From an uncultured Bacillota bacterium (lineage in GTDB: Bacteria > Bacillota_I > Bacilli_A > RFN20 > CAG-288): a stretch of 64,000 nucleotides of DNA. Under the pieces are notes generated by a model, which saw nothing but the letters and a program-made list of their open reading frames with translations, made no database searches and was not told where the DNA came from. Positions within the stretch are counted from its first letter, which is position 1. The number at the start of each line of letters is the position of its first letter. The stretch lies in contig CASDOO010000006.1 in assembly GCA_949282275.1 (NCBI GenBank), forward strand, positions 27,170 through 91,169, read 5' to 3'. A program made the position numbers and the translations under genes. Of this stretch, positions 7,592 to 17,740 are shown piece after piece.

Positions 7592-10500
7592 TGAAAAGAA
7601 AGACTGCATTGACAATATCCAAGACCGGTTTCCACGTCAGCTTCGTTCTCTTTGCCCTTGCTGCCACGGCCGGTCCGCTCCTTCTGGAGAATGCCGGCAT
7701 GATCAACACGCACTTCGAAATCGCGACTTCCACCGGTAGCGGAAGCTCCGGCGGAAACATGTATTTCAACACCAAGTTCAAGACGATGGACGAGGTCAAG
7801 GAGGAGAGCAAGCGTCTCATCGAGGAGACGATGAAGGAAGGTGCCGTCCTTCTTAAGAACGACAACAGCGCCCTTCCCCTTGCCAAGGGAAACAGCGTCA
7901 ATCTCTATGGCGTTGCCTCCCACCATTCCGTCCTGACCGGCATGGGCTCCTCCAGCTTCAAGGTCAACGGCGAGCAGGATCCCTTTGCCGACAAGGTCAC
8001 CCTGGCCCAGGGCATGACCGAGGCCGGACTGAAGGTCAACGAAGAACTTGATGCTTGGTATAAGGAAAACGGCCTTGACTATGTCGGCTCTTCCGGAAGC
8101 CACTTCACCGGCTATGAGGATCAGGAAGTCCAGACGGTCGTCGAGGACGCTCCTTGGGATGATCTTCCCGGCGTGAAGACCACCAGTGCCGATGCGGCCA
8201 TCATGGTCCTTGCCCGCAATTCCGGCGAGGCCATCGACCTTTACATGGATACGACGATGGATGACGGCAAGACCCGCACGATTGTCAGCCGCGACCACAA
8301 CGGCGATCCGGAGAATTCCGTCGGCGATGCCCTTGAACTGAGCCAGAACGAGAAGGATGTCCTTTCCCATCTCAAGCAGCTCAAGGATGCCGGAACGATT
8401 TCCAAGATCGTCGTCGTCATGAACTCCGCTTCCCCGCTCCAGTGCGCCTTCCTCGAGGATGAGGCCTATGGTGTCGATGCCGCCATGTGGGTCGGAACCC
8501 TTGGTACCAATGGCGCCAATGCCATCGGAAAGCTCCTCACCGGCGAATACAACTTCTCCGGCAGGACGGCCGATACCTTCTGGGCCGAGAGCAAGTACAA
8601 TCCGGTCTATTACAACTTCGGTTCCTATGAGTATGCCGACTCCGACAAGCTGAAGAATTATTTTGCGACACGCAGCGAATACAACAACAAGTTCTATGTC
8701 GCCTATCAGGAAGGCATCTATAACGGCTACAAGTATACCGAGACCCGTTACGAAGACGTCCTGACGGAAAGGGAGAACGTCGGCCAGTTCGACTACGAGG
8801 CCGCCGTCACCTATCCCTTCGGATACGGTCTTAGCTATTCCACCTTCTCCTATGGTAACTTCAAGGTCGAGGAGAATGCCGAGAACGACACCTATACCCT
8901 GACTGTCGACGTCACCAACGAGTCCGATATCGATGGCAAGGAAGTCGTCCAGGCCTATGTCCAGAAACCCTATACCGAGAAGGACATCGAGAATGGCGTC
9001 GAAAAGGCCGCCGTCGATCTTGTCGGCTTCACCAAGGTCGAAGTCCCGGCCAAGAGCACCGTCACTGCCACCATCGAGGTCGATGGCAAGTATCTTGCTT
9101 CCTATGACGCCAACGTCGAGAAGACCTATGTCATCGGCTCGGAAGATGCCGATGATGACTATCTTTTCACTGTCGCCATGGATGCCCACGATGCCACAAA
9201 CAACATCCTCCAGTACAAGGCCAAGGACGGCATGAAGGTCAACCTTGACGGCATCACCAACAACGACAAGCGCGGAAAGGGCGATTCCAGCCTTGTCTGG
9301 GCCAAGCATTTCGACTACGACAACAAGACCTATTCCACCAACGAGCATATCGAAGAAGAGAACGACAACTTCCTCCCCCGCTACGAAGGCGAGGAAGCCA
9401 ATTTCGGCGTCGACAAGATCACCAACCAGTTCGATGACACCGACTTTAAGAAGGCCGGCCTCTTCAGCAGCGAGGAGTCTTCCCAGGTCTACATTTCCAG
9501 AAACGACTGGACGGGTACCTATGGCCATGTCATCAAGCTGACTGCCAGCGAAGCCCTTGCCAAGGCCCAGGAAAACCCGGGTGTCGAAAAGGACAAGATC
9601 CAGTATCCTACCTATGATGAGATCGGCTTCTACGAGAGCAGCGAGGACTTTGACGAGATCAAGCTCATCTACCTCCGCGGCAAGGACTACGACGATCCGC
9701 TCTGGGAGACGCTTCTCAATCGCATTTCCTGGGACGAGACCTGTGTCGTCCTTCAGGACGCCCTCCGCTACACCAAGGGTATCGACTCCATTGCGGCCCC
9801 GATGACCGCCCAGCAGAACGGAGCCATCTCTCCCGTCCATTCCAGGACCGACGGCGCCATTCCCAATCAGAATGCCTTCCGTGGCTTTGCCGAGGAATTC
9901 AAAGACGGAACCGATGTCAAGCCGACAATCTTCCTTGCCAACGGAACCGTTGCCGCCACCTACAACAAGGACCTCATCTACGAGGTCGGAAGACAGACCG
10001 GCGAGGAAGCGGCCTGGGCCGGATACAACGGCATCTATGGCCTTGGCGTCAACATCCATAGAGGTGCCTACTGCGGAAGAACCTTCGAATACTATTCCGA
10101 AGACGGATTCCTCACCGGCGTCGCAGCCGGCTATGAGGCTGCCGGTCTCCATGACATGGGCGTCTTCGTCCTTGCCAAGCATGCCGTCCTCAACGATCAG
10201 GAAACGCATCGTGCCGGACTCAACGTCTGGGCCAACGAGCAGTCCATCCGCGAGATCTATTGCCGTGCCCTCGAGGTCGCCATCGAGCTCGACCAGAAGC
10301 TTGCCGTCGACAGCGAAGGCAACAGGACCCATATGCCTGTCCTTGGCGTCATGACCGGCATGAACCGCCTTGGTGCCAAGTGGACCGGCGGACAGGGCTT
10401 CCTCAATACCGTCCTCAGGGCTGAATTCGGCATGACCAGCTATGCCATCTCCGACTACAACTCTTCCCGTCCCTACATGAACCCGATCCAGGGTGTCCTC

Positions 10501-10860
10501 TATGGAAACGATCTTCCCGACGGCAACCCTGCCGGCAACAGGGGCGGATACGACTATGACGGCAACGACATCCGCTTCCAGAGCTACAAGACCGGATACG
10601 GCGAGCTTGCCTGGAAGATGCGCGATGCCATCAAGAACGTCCTCTACACCGTCGTCAATTCCAACGCCATGAACGGCGTCACCGGCGATACCTCCTATCA
10701 GACCATCACTCCGCTTTGGGAAAAGCTCGTTCCCGTCGTCCAGAGAGTCACGATGACCCTTCTTGCCTGGGCCGGTGCTGCCTTTGTCATCGTCTTCATC
10801 TTCGACTTCTCCAAGAGAATCGTCGAGGAACATCGTCTCCACATCGGGGATGACAAGTAA
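7591..10860 (+). CDS. Membrane-bound family 3 glycoside hydrolase with swapped domain order
   Basis: A 1,089-residue beta-glucosidase/xylosidase-type enzyme. The order is reversed from usual GH3: first a membrane segment (residues 11-33), then the alpha/beta sandwich (EGAVLLKNDNSALPL, 83-97), the PFGYGLSYSTF strand and a fibronectin-III-like domain (about 425-520). Only then comes the TIM-barrel half, with FEYYSEDGFLTG, the KH pair at 863-864 and the predicted nucleophile Asp955 in AISDYNSS. A second membrane segment lies near 1055-1073. Domain-swapped GH3 enzymes are known from rumen Clostridia; two flanking anchors are less usual. Exact substrate is unknown. Confidence 0.85.
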   Translation: MKRKTALTISKTGFHVSFVLFALAATAGPLLLENAGMINTHFEIATSTGSGSSGGNMYFNTKFKTMDEVKEESKRLIEETMKEGAVLLKNDNSALPLAKGNSVNLYGVASHHSVLTGMGSSSFKVNGEQDPFADKVTLAQGMTEAGLKVNEELDAWYKENGLDYVGSSGSHFTGYEDQEVQTVVEDAPWDDLPGVKTTSADAAIMVLARNSGEAIDLYMDTTMDDGKTRTIVSRDHNGDPENSVGDALELSQNEKDVLSHLKQLKDAGTISKIVVVMNSASPLQCAFLEDEAYGVDAAMWVGTLGTNGANAIGKLLTGEYNFSGRTADTFWAESKYNPVYYNFGSYEYADSDKLKNYFATRSEYNNKFYVAYQEGIYNGYKYTETRYEDVLTERENVGQFDYEAAVTYPFGYGLSYSTFSYGNFKVEENAENDTYTLTVDVTNESDIDGKEVVQAYVQKPYTEKDIENGVEKAAVDLVGFTKVEVPAKSTVTATIEVDGKYLASYDANVEKTYVIGSEDADDDYLFTVAMDAHDATNNILQYKAKDGMKVNLDGITNNDKRGKGDSSLVWAKHFDYDNKTYSTNEHIEEENDNFLPRYEGEEANFGVDKITNQFDDTDFKKAGLFSSEESSQVYISRNDWTGTYGHVIKLTASEALAKAQENPGVEKDKIQYPTYDEIGFYESSEDFDEIKLIYLRGKDYDDPLWETLLNRISWDETCVVLQDALRYTKGIDSIAAPMTAQQNGAISPVHSRTDGAIPNQNAFRGFAEEFKDGTDVKPTIFLANGTVAATYNKDLIYEVGRQTGEEAAWAGYNGIYGLGVNIHRGAYCGRTFEYYSEDGFLTGVAAGYEAAGLHDMGVFVLAKHAVLNDQETHRAGLNVWANEQSIREIYCRALEVAIELDQKLAVDSEGNRTHMPVLGVMTGMNRLGAKWTGGQGFLNTVLRAEFGMTSYAISDYNSSRPYMNPIQGVLYGNDLPDGNPAGNRGGYDYDGNDIRFQSYKTGYGELAWKMRDAIKNVLYTVVNSNAMNGVTGDTSYQTITPLWEKLVPVVQRVTMTLLAWAGAAFVIVFIFDFSKRIVEEHRLHIGDDK

Positions 10861-10877
10861 ATTCGGGAGAACAGAAC

Positions 10878-13800
10878 ATGCGGAAAAACAGAAAAAAGGC
10901 CTTTGCGGCCATTCTCTCCCTCCTCTTCGGGGCGCCGGTCTTTACCTCCTGCGCCAATGGTGCTTCCTCCTCCGTCGCGCCCCATGAATGCGTCTTCTAC
11001 AAGGTCGATGCCGTCGAGGCGACCTGTCTCCATGAAGGAAACATCGCCTACGAACAGTGCCCCTATTGCCAGAAAATCCTGGTCGATGGCGTCGAGAAGA
11101 CGCTTGAGGATGTTACCCTTCCCATCAATCTGGAAAACCACGAGCAGCTCAGAAGCGTCGACGAAGTCCCGGCAACCTGCCTTACCGATGGCACAAAGGC
11201 CCATCAGTATTGCGATGCCTGCGGGAACTATGTCCTCGATGGCGTCAACTATACCAAGGAGACTCTCGGCGACAACCTCGTCATCCCTAAGGGCGAGGAT
11301 CATCATGACTTCCTTCATGTTGCCCAGGTCGATCCGACCTGCGTTCCCGGCATGAAGGAGCATGACTATTGTGACATCTGCCATAAGTACTTCCTAAACG
11401 GTCAGGAAGTCACCAAGGAATCCCTTACGATCCCGGCAAATGGCGAACACGTCTTCGACGAGCATGGCCTTTGCAAGAACGGATGCGGCGTCTTCACGAA
11501 GGGGGGCAAGGTCTTCGAGGAAGCAAATCGGTATGATTTCACGCCTGTCAAGGATCCCTATGTCTTTGACTATACCTTGCAAGAAGATTACGGCAAGGCC
11601 CTTGCCGCCAAGAGAATGTCGTTTGCGACCCAGGGCGGATCCAAGTCCACGATTTCCTATAGTGGCCAAAAGATGATCAACACCCAATCGGAAGCCGACA
11701 GCAACTTTACCCGTTTTGCCCCGGGAACGTCGGAAAAGCAGGCCTACGTCGGCAAGTTCCTTGTGAGCTTCGATGTCGTCGTTACGGAAGGCACTGTTGT
11801 CAATCGCGTCGGTGCCAGAATCACCAACAACAAGGGAAGCACGGTCTCCGAAGAGACCCAAGATCTTCTTATCGGCGTCAGCGGTTCAGGAAGCGAGAAC
11901 AATCCCGACAGAGAGTTCGTTCCCGGACAGGTCTATCGCTTCGTCTACAGGATGGAAACCACCGAGGACACCCAGCTTGTCCAGCTGTGGCATTGCCTCG
12001 GCAACGCCGGTACCCTTACCATCCAGAATCTCCACTTCATTCCTCTCGAGGAAAAGGATGGCGCGGTCAAGAGCGAGCTCCTCTACTTCGGAAAGACCGA
12101 CATGGCCAAGGACGAGAGCGGTGTCGCCGTTGCGGAAATCAAGCTGAACAAGAGCGAGCTCAATCTCGTCAAGGGAAGCTCCGAGACCTTGACGGCCACT
12201 GTCCTTCCTGAGAACGCCAAGGACAAGACGGTCACATGGACGACAAGCGACGAAAAGGTCGCCACGGTCGACAACACCGGAAAGGTCACTGCCGTTGCCG
12301 CCGGAACTGCGACCATTACCGCAAAGGCCGGCGATGTCTCGGCGACCTGCACCGTCAATGTCACCGATTCCGCCGTTCCTGTCTCTTCCGTTACCCTCGA
12401 CAAGGAAACGCTTGAGTTGATGGCCGGCGGAAAGTCCGCACAGCTGACTGCTACCATTGCTCCCGACAATGCCACCGACAAGAGCCTTGTCTGGGAGAGC
12501 AGCGATGAGAAGGTTGCCACGGTCGATCAGACCGGCCTTGTCACGCCGGTTGCCGAAGGAACGGCAACCATCACCGTCAAGACGAAGGACGGAAAGCAGA
12601 GCGATACCTGTACCGTGACTGTTACCAAGAACGTGAGCAAGTCCTACTATCTCTTCAACAACACGGATTTCTTCGACGGAAACAATTGGTATGATGACAC
12701 AGCCTCCACCACCAAGAGAGGTGAGAGCATTATCTCCGAGGATAATTCCTTGGTATTCACGGACAAGACCCCGAGCCGTATCGATCTCTTCCACGTCGGA
12801 AAGAATGCTTCAGAAACTATGACACATCTTGGCGACAAAGCCGAGAAGTGGACTGGAGAAACGTTAACGTCTCTTATGGGCAAGCCTATCACCTACGATA
12901 TGACCATCAATGCCTCGGGTGCTTATGATATGTTGATTCTCGGAAATAACAAGGCTTACAAACCGACAAGTGCGGGTAATTATGCCTTCTGGGTCCACTT
13001 TGAAGAAGGGAAAATCACCCTTAATGCCGATCAATATGATGCAGGCAATCGCGGCACTTTCCCTGCCGAAACCGATGCCTTCCAGTTCGGAAAGGACAAC
13101 AAGGTTTCCCTTAAGCTGACGCGTGTCGATAAAAACACCCTTACTATCCAACTTCTTATCAATGATCAGCCAATCAAGTTTGAGTCAAAGGAAGTTGGAA
13201 AATACTATTCTGTCGATGAAAATGGCATACTTACTTCAAGCGAGTTCCTTAAATCTGTCGGATATGGGCAACGTTTTGGCATCTATCCGGCTACGGGCTC
13301 CACGGTCCATCTTACTTCTCTTTCTATCGATCCAGCGCCTGTCGCTGCTACTGGTATCACCTTGAATAAGACGGAACTGGAGTTGAAGGAAGGCGGAAGC
13401 GAAACTTTGAAAGCCACAGTGTCTCCGGAGGGAAGCGTGGGCAAAGTCACATGGACTTCTTCCGATGAGAAAGTTGCCACTGTCGATCAGAATGGTAAGG
13501 TGACGGCTGTTGCTGAAGGAACGACGGATATCACTGCTACAATCAACGGAAAATCTGCCGTCTGCAAGGTTACTGTCACGAAGCCTGCTAAGTCCTGCAT
13601 CGTCTACAATGGCAAAGATTTCTTCAATCCGAGTGACTGGGAAACAGCCGTTGATGTTGACTCCGAGACTGGAAGCCTTGTCTTCGATGCCGATACAACT
13701 AGTCGCTTCGATCTCTTCCATTGTGCAGGCAAGGCAGAAAGTTATCTCCATTATGGAGATGCCAACAACAAGTCTGGAATCGACCAAGTTGTTGGGAAGT

Positions 13801-14267
13801 CTTCGATCTATACCATGTCGATCTCCACTACCGGTTCATTCGACTTGATGTTGCTTGGCGTCAGTGGTGCAAAGGGACCTTCCACTTCGGGAGCCGCTGC
13901 CCATTATCTCCATATTGGAGAGGATGGCAAAGTTTCTCTCGATATGACTGGTCCTAATAGCGATCACTTCAAAGATCGTTTCACGGCAGATAGCACCTTC
14001 GAATTTAATAAGGAAAACACGATTGCCTTCACCGTCTCTCGTATTAGCAAGGATGCCTTGACCTTGACGATATCCATCAATGGACAAAACCTGCTTCTCA
14101 AGGGAGAGACATTCAAAGGAGATCGTGGAACCTATTCCGTCGATGAAAAGGGTGTCTTCACCAACACATATCCTTCTTCTGGTAGTGGTATGGGACAGCG
14201 CTTCGGCGTCTATCCTGCCGCCGACTCCGTTGTCACTATCTCTGGACTTTCTATCACCAATAACTAA
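10878..14267 (+). CDS. Large lipoprotein with Cys-rich repeats, three Ig-like (BIG2) domains and duplicated beta modules
   Basis: A 1,129-residue lipoprotein (lipobox FTSC, Cys25). Residues about 37-195 hold three Cys/His-rich repeats of the form TC-x-G-x-YC-x-x-C. Two bacterial Ig-like domains follow (about 415-585; TSDEKVATVD and SSDEKVATVD). Then comes a module beginning SYYLFNNTDFFDGNNW, a third Ig-like domain (SSDEKVATVDQNGKV) and a second copy of the module beginning CIVYNGKDFFN. Both modules end in GQRFG(I/V)YPA. It is 18 bases after the glycosidase, so probably the same transcript, and likely a surface adhesin or glycan binder. No catalytic motif was seen. Confidence 0.75.
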   Translation: MRKNRKKAFAAILSLLFGAPVFTSCANGASSSVAPHECVFYKVDAVEATCLHEGNIAYEQCPYCQKILVDGVEKTLEDVTLPINLENHEQLRSVDEVPATCLTDGTKAHQYCDACGNYVLDGVNYTKETLGDNLVIPKGEDHHDFLHVAQVDPTCVPGMKEHDYCDICHKYFLNGQEVTKESLTIPANGEHVFDEHGLCKNGCGVFTKGGKVFEEANRYDFTPVKDPYVFDYTLQEDYGKALAAKRMSFATQGGSKSTISYSGQKMINTQSEADSNFTRFAPGTSEKQAYVGKFLVSFDVVVTEGTVVNRVGARITNNKGSTVSEETQDLLIGVSGSGSENNPDREFVPGQVYRFVYRMETTEDTQLVQLWHCLGNAGTLTIQNLHFIPLEEKDGAVKSELLYFGKTDMAKDESGVAVAEIKLNKSELNLVKGSSETLTATVLPENAKDKTVTWTTSDEKVATVDNTGKVTAVAAGTATITAKAGDVSATCTVNVTDSAVPVSSVTLDKETLELMAGGKSAQLTATIAPDNATDKSLVWESSDEKVATVDQTGLVTPVAEGTATITVKTKDGKQSDTCTVTVTKNVSKSYYLFNNTDFFDGNNWYDDTASTTKRGESIISEDNSLVFTDKTPSRIDLFHVGKNASETMTHLGDKAEKWTGETLTSLMGKPITYDMTINASGAYDMLILGNNKAYKPTSAGNYAFWVHFEEGKITLNADQYDAGNRGTFPAETDAFQFGKDNKVSLKLTRVDKNTLTIQLLINDQPIKFESKEVGKYYSVDENGILTSSEFLKSVGYGQRFGIYPATGSTVHLTSLSIDPAPVAATGITLNKTELELKEGGSETLKATVSPEGSVGKVTWTSSDEKVATVDQNGKVTAVAEGTTDITATINGKSAVCKVTVTKPAKSCIVYNGKDFFNPSDWETAVDVDSETGSLVFDADTTSRFDLFHCAGKAESYLHYGDANNKSGIDQVVGKSSIYTMSISTTGSFDLMLLGVSGAKGPSTSGAAAHYLHIGEDGKVSLDMTGPNSDHFKDRFTADSTFEFNKENTIAFTVSRISKDALTLTISINGQNLLLKGETFKGDRGTYSVDEKGVFTNTYPSSGSGMGQRFGVYPAADSVVTISGLSITNN

Positions 14268-14285
14268 GATATAAAGCAGACGTTC

Positions 14286-14321
14286 AAGGATTGCCTAACA
14301 GATGGTTGGGCAATCCTTTTT
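14286..14321 (+). terminator. Terminator after the surface glycosidase operon
   Basis: A 14-bp hairpin (14286-14299 with 14305-14318, one G-U pair) with a 5-base loop and a T run. It begins 19 bases after the lipoprotein stop. Confidence 0.9.
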
Positions 14322-14463
14322 CTTATTTTGAAATAGCATTCTGCTTTCTACTAGGAGATGTGTTTTGGATTTTTATTTTCTTTTTGCCGCTTCTAATTTA
14401 TTTGTTTCAAAGGCGACCACGAAAACACGAGTCCTTTTAGGAGGCCGTATGATGGTGGATTGT

Positions 14464-14712
14464 CTATTCAGGTATGAAGAGGCGATTTCTCTCAAAAAGT
14501 GTTATTTGCCTTTTTTTGCTCATTTCAAACAACATATCGTAATCGACATTGATGATATGGGATATCAAGTCTAACTTGTCACTATTAAGCCATGCTGCTT
14601 CTTTATCAAGAAATCCCGCATTTGTCTTTTCAATATTAAGGAGAGGCATTATCGCATTGAGGATCGGAGGGAATGCTTTTCGCCTTCTCTCGTTTTCCTT
14701 GATCATTTTCAT
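14464..14712 (-). pseudogene. Possible degraded coding remnant
   Basis: An open frame of 82 residues on the minus strand starting MKMIKENERRRKAFPPILN and ending ERNRLFIPE. It has no ribosome site. A second protein-like frame, LTALILGNPHNLLYFYEN, overlaps its start in another phase, which suggests a frameshifted remnant. Codon use is AT-rich, unlike the genes to the left. No family recognised. The surrounding 14.32-14.90 kb shows no other supported gene. Confidence 0.25.
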
Positions 14713-14906
14713 AAAAGTAAAGCAAATTATGGGGATTACCAAGAATAAGGGCTGTTAGTTGTTAGAAGAACCTTATTTTTGTATCAACGAATATAGAGAT
14801 GAAACCGATAATGAGCCTTTGAGGTTTTGGAGGTGAACTTCTTCTGTTTTACCAACACGCTATAATTTTTATGGAAGGATGGAACATTAAAATCAGCATT
14901 AATTTG

Positions 14907-14939
14907 AAAATCCTCCTCAGCCATCGTCCAAGGAGGATT
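14907..14939 (-). terminator. Terminator of the minus-strand polysaccharide operon
   Basis: On the minus strand a 9-bp stem, AATCCTCCT (14931-14939) with AGGAGGATT (14909-14917), is followed by TTTT. It lies just past the stop of the Wzz-like gene. Confidence 0.8.
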
Positions 14940-14944
14940 CGGAT

Positions 14945-16657
14945 TTACTGCTTTGTTTTTTCTTCGGCGCTTTCGGCAGCAGGTGTTTCTTCACTTGTAG
15001 AGTTGGGATCGGATGAGGGGCAATCTATTGTTGATTCTTCGTCCGTGTCCTTCTGCTCTTCATCTTCTTTCTTTTCTTCGGTAGTCTCTGCTGTGACAGG
15101 CACGATGGAGGCCGATGTGTCTTCCGTTCCGTCGGCAAGGACAGGGATTCCCTTCTTGGCTTTGATGTAGCCATAGCTTGCCAGGATGACGGAAGAGAGG
15201 AGGTAGCCAAGAATCAATCCCGCAGCGGCACCGAGGAAGGAGGACATTTCACCGTCGGTGACGAACTTGGAAGAATCCGAATAGGTAATGGCAAGGGGCT
15301 TGGAGGAATAGAGAATGTTGTAGACCTCATTGGCTTCTTCAAGGGACTGATCCAGCCTTTCAACGTAGGCATCCATCTCGGAGACGAAGGCAAGGCAATT
15401 CTCACGCCACTGGATGTCGTCTTCCGACGTGCCAAGCAGATGTTGGATGGCGCCGTTGTCAAGGGCGGGGTCATAGTTTTCGTCCGTAGGAAGATAGAAC
15501 TCGACAGCGTAGTAGAAGGACTGACTTTCGTCGGCAATGGTGCGGTAGCCCAAGGATGTCAATTCTGCGAGGATTTCCTGTTGTCTTTGCAAATGGGTGG
15601 TGTATTGCGTCATGTATTGCGTATATTGATCCTGCATGGAGCTGGAAGCCGTACCGCTTTCGATGGAAGGACGAAGACCATTGAGACCTTCGAAGGCGAT
15701 GGCCATGGAACGGGAAGTGTCGTCAAGACGCCTTGTCAGGATGGAACCGTTTCTTATGCAAGAATTGACTGCCGAGCTGATATTGCTTTCCGAGAAGCGG
15801 ACGTAGTTGAAGAGATCGGCTTCATCTTGCAGATCTTGGAAGATCGTTCCGCTGCTACCGTTTTGGGAAGCGTATTCCGCACGGAAGCCATTGTTGTAGA
15901 CTTCTCGGAGTATCTGGCCTTCGTTTACTTCCGTCGTCGACTCGAACTGGTCGAGCAATTCCGTATAGAGGGAGTCGATGGCCTGATATTGCGTGATCAA
16001 TTCCCCGAGAAGCGAAGAAGGGGTCAGGCTCGTGTAATTGGTTGGAATGTTGGAAATGAGGTGATTGGTGGGAATCTTGGAGATGGCCTCGTCATAGGTG
16101 CTTTGGATAAGGGCTTCGACGAAGGCAGAGACATTTTCGGTGGAACCGAAGGCGCCTGTCGAACAGGTTATGACGTATTGGAAGCTTCCTCTGTCAGCCG
16201 TGACGCTTTCGCCATTGGCGTTTGTCGTCGTATCGAGACGGATGCTGATGGCGTTGTCCTCCACGATTTCCTTTGCGTCCAGGAAGGAGAATATAAGATT
16301 TCCTTCCTCATCCTTCGTGTTTTCGATGACCTTTTCGATATTGGAAGAGGAGATGATGTCATACATGGAATAGGAGGAGCCATCGAGATACTCGATTTCG
16401 GTCGTGGAATTGTTGCTATCCCGAGTGACTGTCAAGGGTAATTCGAGACGGACATGGGCCGTGCTGACGGCATGGCCGGGATTCCACCATAAGGAAATCA
16501 GAAGATAGCCGATGATGGCGAATACCAACGTGATTCCGAGAATCCAGTATTTGAAAACATAGACGAAATGGCAATAATCGCTCCAGGTGAAGTGTCTTTT
16601 TCCATCGTCATCGTCGTTCTTGAAGATGATGACCTGATTGTTTTCTTTGGGATCCAT
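14945..16657 (-). CDS. Wzz-like polysaccharide chain-length/co-polymerase membrane protein
   Basis: A 570-residue protein with the Wzz plan: a short cytoplasmic N terminus, a first membrane segment (about 36-56, YWILGITLVFAIIGYLLISLWW), a long coiled extracellular region, and a second membrane segment (about 478-500, FLGAAAGLILGYLLSSVILASYGY). A 70-residue acidic Ser/Glu-rich tail follows. No Walker motif is fused, so it is not a tyrosine kinase. It starts after AAGGAGGTTATTCC and is the last gene of the minus-strand exopolysaccharide genes. Likely sets chain length with the Wzy polymerase encoded at 19743. Confidence 0.8.
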   Translation of the reverse strand: MDPKENNQVIIFKNDDDDGKRHFTWSDYCHFVYVFKYWILGITLVFAIIGYLLISLWWNPGHAVSTAHVRLELPLTVTRDSNNSTTEIEYLDGSSYSMYDIISSSNIEKVIENTKDEEGNLIFSFLDAKEIVEDNAISIRLDTTTNANGESVTADRGSFQYVITCSTGAFGSTENVSAFVEALIQSTYDEAISKIPTNHLISNIPTNYTSLTPSSLLGELITQYQAIDSLYTELLDQFESTTEVNEGQILREVYNNGFRAEYASQNGSSGTIFQDLQDEADLFNYVRFSESNISSAVNSCIRNGSILTRRLDDTSRSMAIAFEGLNGLRPSIESGTASSSMQDQYTQYMTQYTTHLQRQQEILAELTSLGYRTIADESQSFYYAVEFYLPTDENYDPALDNGAIQHLLGTSEDDIQWRENCLAFVSEMDAYVERLDQSLEEANEVYNILYSSKPLAITYSDSSKFVTDGEMSSFLGAAAGLILGYLLSSVILASYGYIKAKKGIPVLADGTEDTSASIVPVTAETTEEKKEDEEQKDTDEESTIDCPSSDPNSTSEETPAAESAEEKTKQ

Positions 16658-16726
16658 GGAATAACCTCCTTAGGCAAAATAAAAAGGGGAAAAGCTATAT
16701 ATAAATAATACCACAGAACGAAATAA

Positions 16727-17740
16727 TCAAAGATTGCGATAGCGCTCCATCCACTTTCGGTATTCGCCGTTTTCGACATGACGGAGCCATTCCTGGTTTT
16801 CGAGATTCCAGCGGATCGTTTCGGCAATGCCGGTTTCGAAATCATATTCTGGTTTCCAGCCAAGTTCCTGTTCGATTTTGTTCGTGCAAAGGGCATAGCG
16901 TCTATCATGGCCCAGACGGTCCTTGACGTGCACAATCAAGGCGTTGTCTTTTTTGAGGGTTTTCAGAATCGTTTCGACAATCTGGATGTTGCTTCTTTCG
17001 ATATGTCCGCCGACATTATAAATCTCTCCGTCTCTTCCTTTTCTGACGATAAGATCGATGGCTCGGCAGTGGTCGAAGACATGCAGCCAATCCCTTATAT
17101 TCCTGCCATCACCATAGACAGGAAGCCTTTCGTTCCTTCTGGCCTTCTGTACCATGAGGGGAATCAGTTTTTCCGGGAATTGATAGGGCCCATAGGTATC
17201 CGATGCCCTGGAAATGGTGACGTTCAAACCATAGGTACGATGATATGCCAGGACAAGCAGGTCGGCCGATGCTTTCGAGGCCGCATAGGGAGAGGAACCT
17301 TTGATGGGAGATGATTCAGTAAACGAATCCGTCGAATCCAATGGAAGGTCACCATAGACTTCGTCGGTCGAGACTTGATGGAATCGTTTGATTCCGAATT
17401 TCCGACAGGCATCCAGCAGGACCGAGACTCCTATCATGTTTGTTTCAAGGAATATTCGGGGATTGTCGATGGATCTGTCGACATGGCTTTCGGCAGCAAA
17501 GTTGATGACGATGTCGAACCTTTCCTCATCGAAGAACTTGTCGACAAAGTCCCTGTCGCGGATATCGCCTTTGACGAAACGGAAATTCCCAAGGCCAAGA
17601 ATGGGATCGAGCGTTTCCATGTTTCCGGCATAAGTGAGCGCGTCGAGGCATACGAAATGGTCCTGAGGATACTTCTTTGTCATGATATGGAGGAAGTTTC
17701 CTCCGATAAAGCCTGCGCCGCCTGTGATTAGAAAATTCAT
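16727..17740 (-). CDS. rmlB: dTDP-glucose 4,6-dehydratase
   Basis: Makes dTDP-4-keto-6-deoxyglucose for deoxysugars such as rhamnose. The 337-residue extended SDR shows the nucleotide loop TGGAGFIG, the dehydratase motif STDEVYGDL, the Tyr-x-x-x-Lys pair in YAASK and YGPYQFPEKLIPLM. The common SRCSNNYGPYQ is here SRASDTYGPYQ, a small deviation. It overlaps the upstream glycosyltransferase gene by four bases and has no ribosome site of its own. RmlA, C and D are not in the window, so the pathway must be completed elsewhere. Confidence 0.92.
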   Translation of the reverse strand: MNFLITGGAGFIGGNFLHIMTKKYPQDHFVCLDALTYAGNMETLDPILGLGNFRFVKGDIRDRDFVDKFFDEERFDIVINFAAESHVDRSIDNPRIFLETNMIGVSVLLDACRKFGIKRFHQVSTDEVYGDLPLDSTDSFTESSPIKGSSPYAASKASADLLVLAYHRTYGLNVTISRASDTYGPYQFPEKLIPLMVQKARRNERLPVYGDGRNIRDWLHVFDHCRAIDLIVRKGRDGEIYNVGGHIERSNIQIVETILKTLKKDNALIVHVKDRLGHDRRYALCTNKIEQELGWKPEYDFETGIAETIRWNLENQEWLRHVENGEYRKWMERYRNL

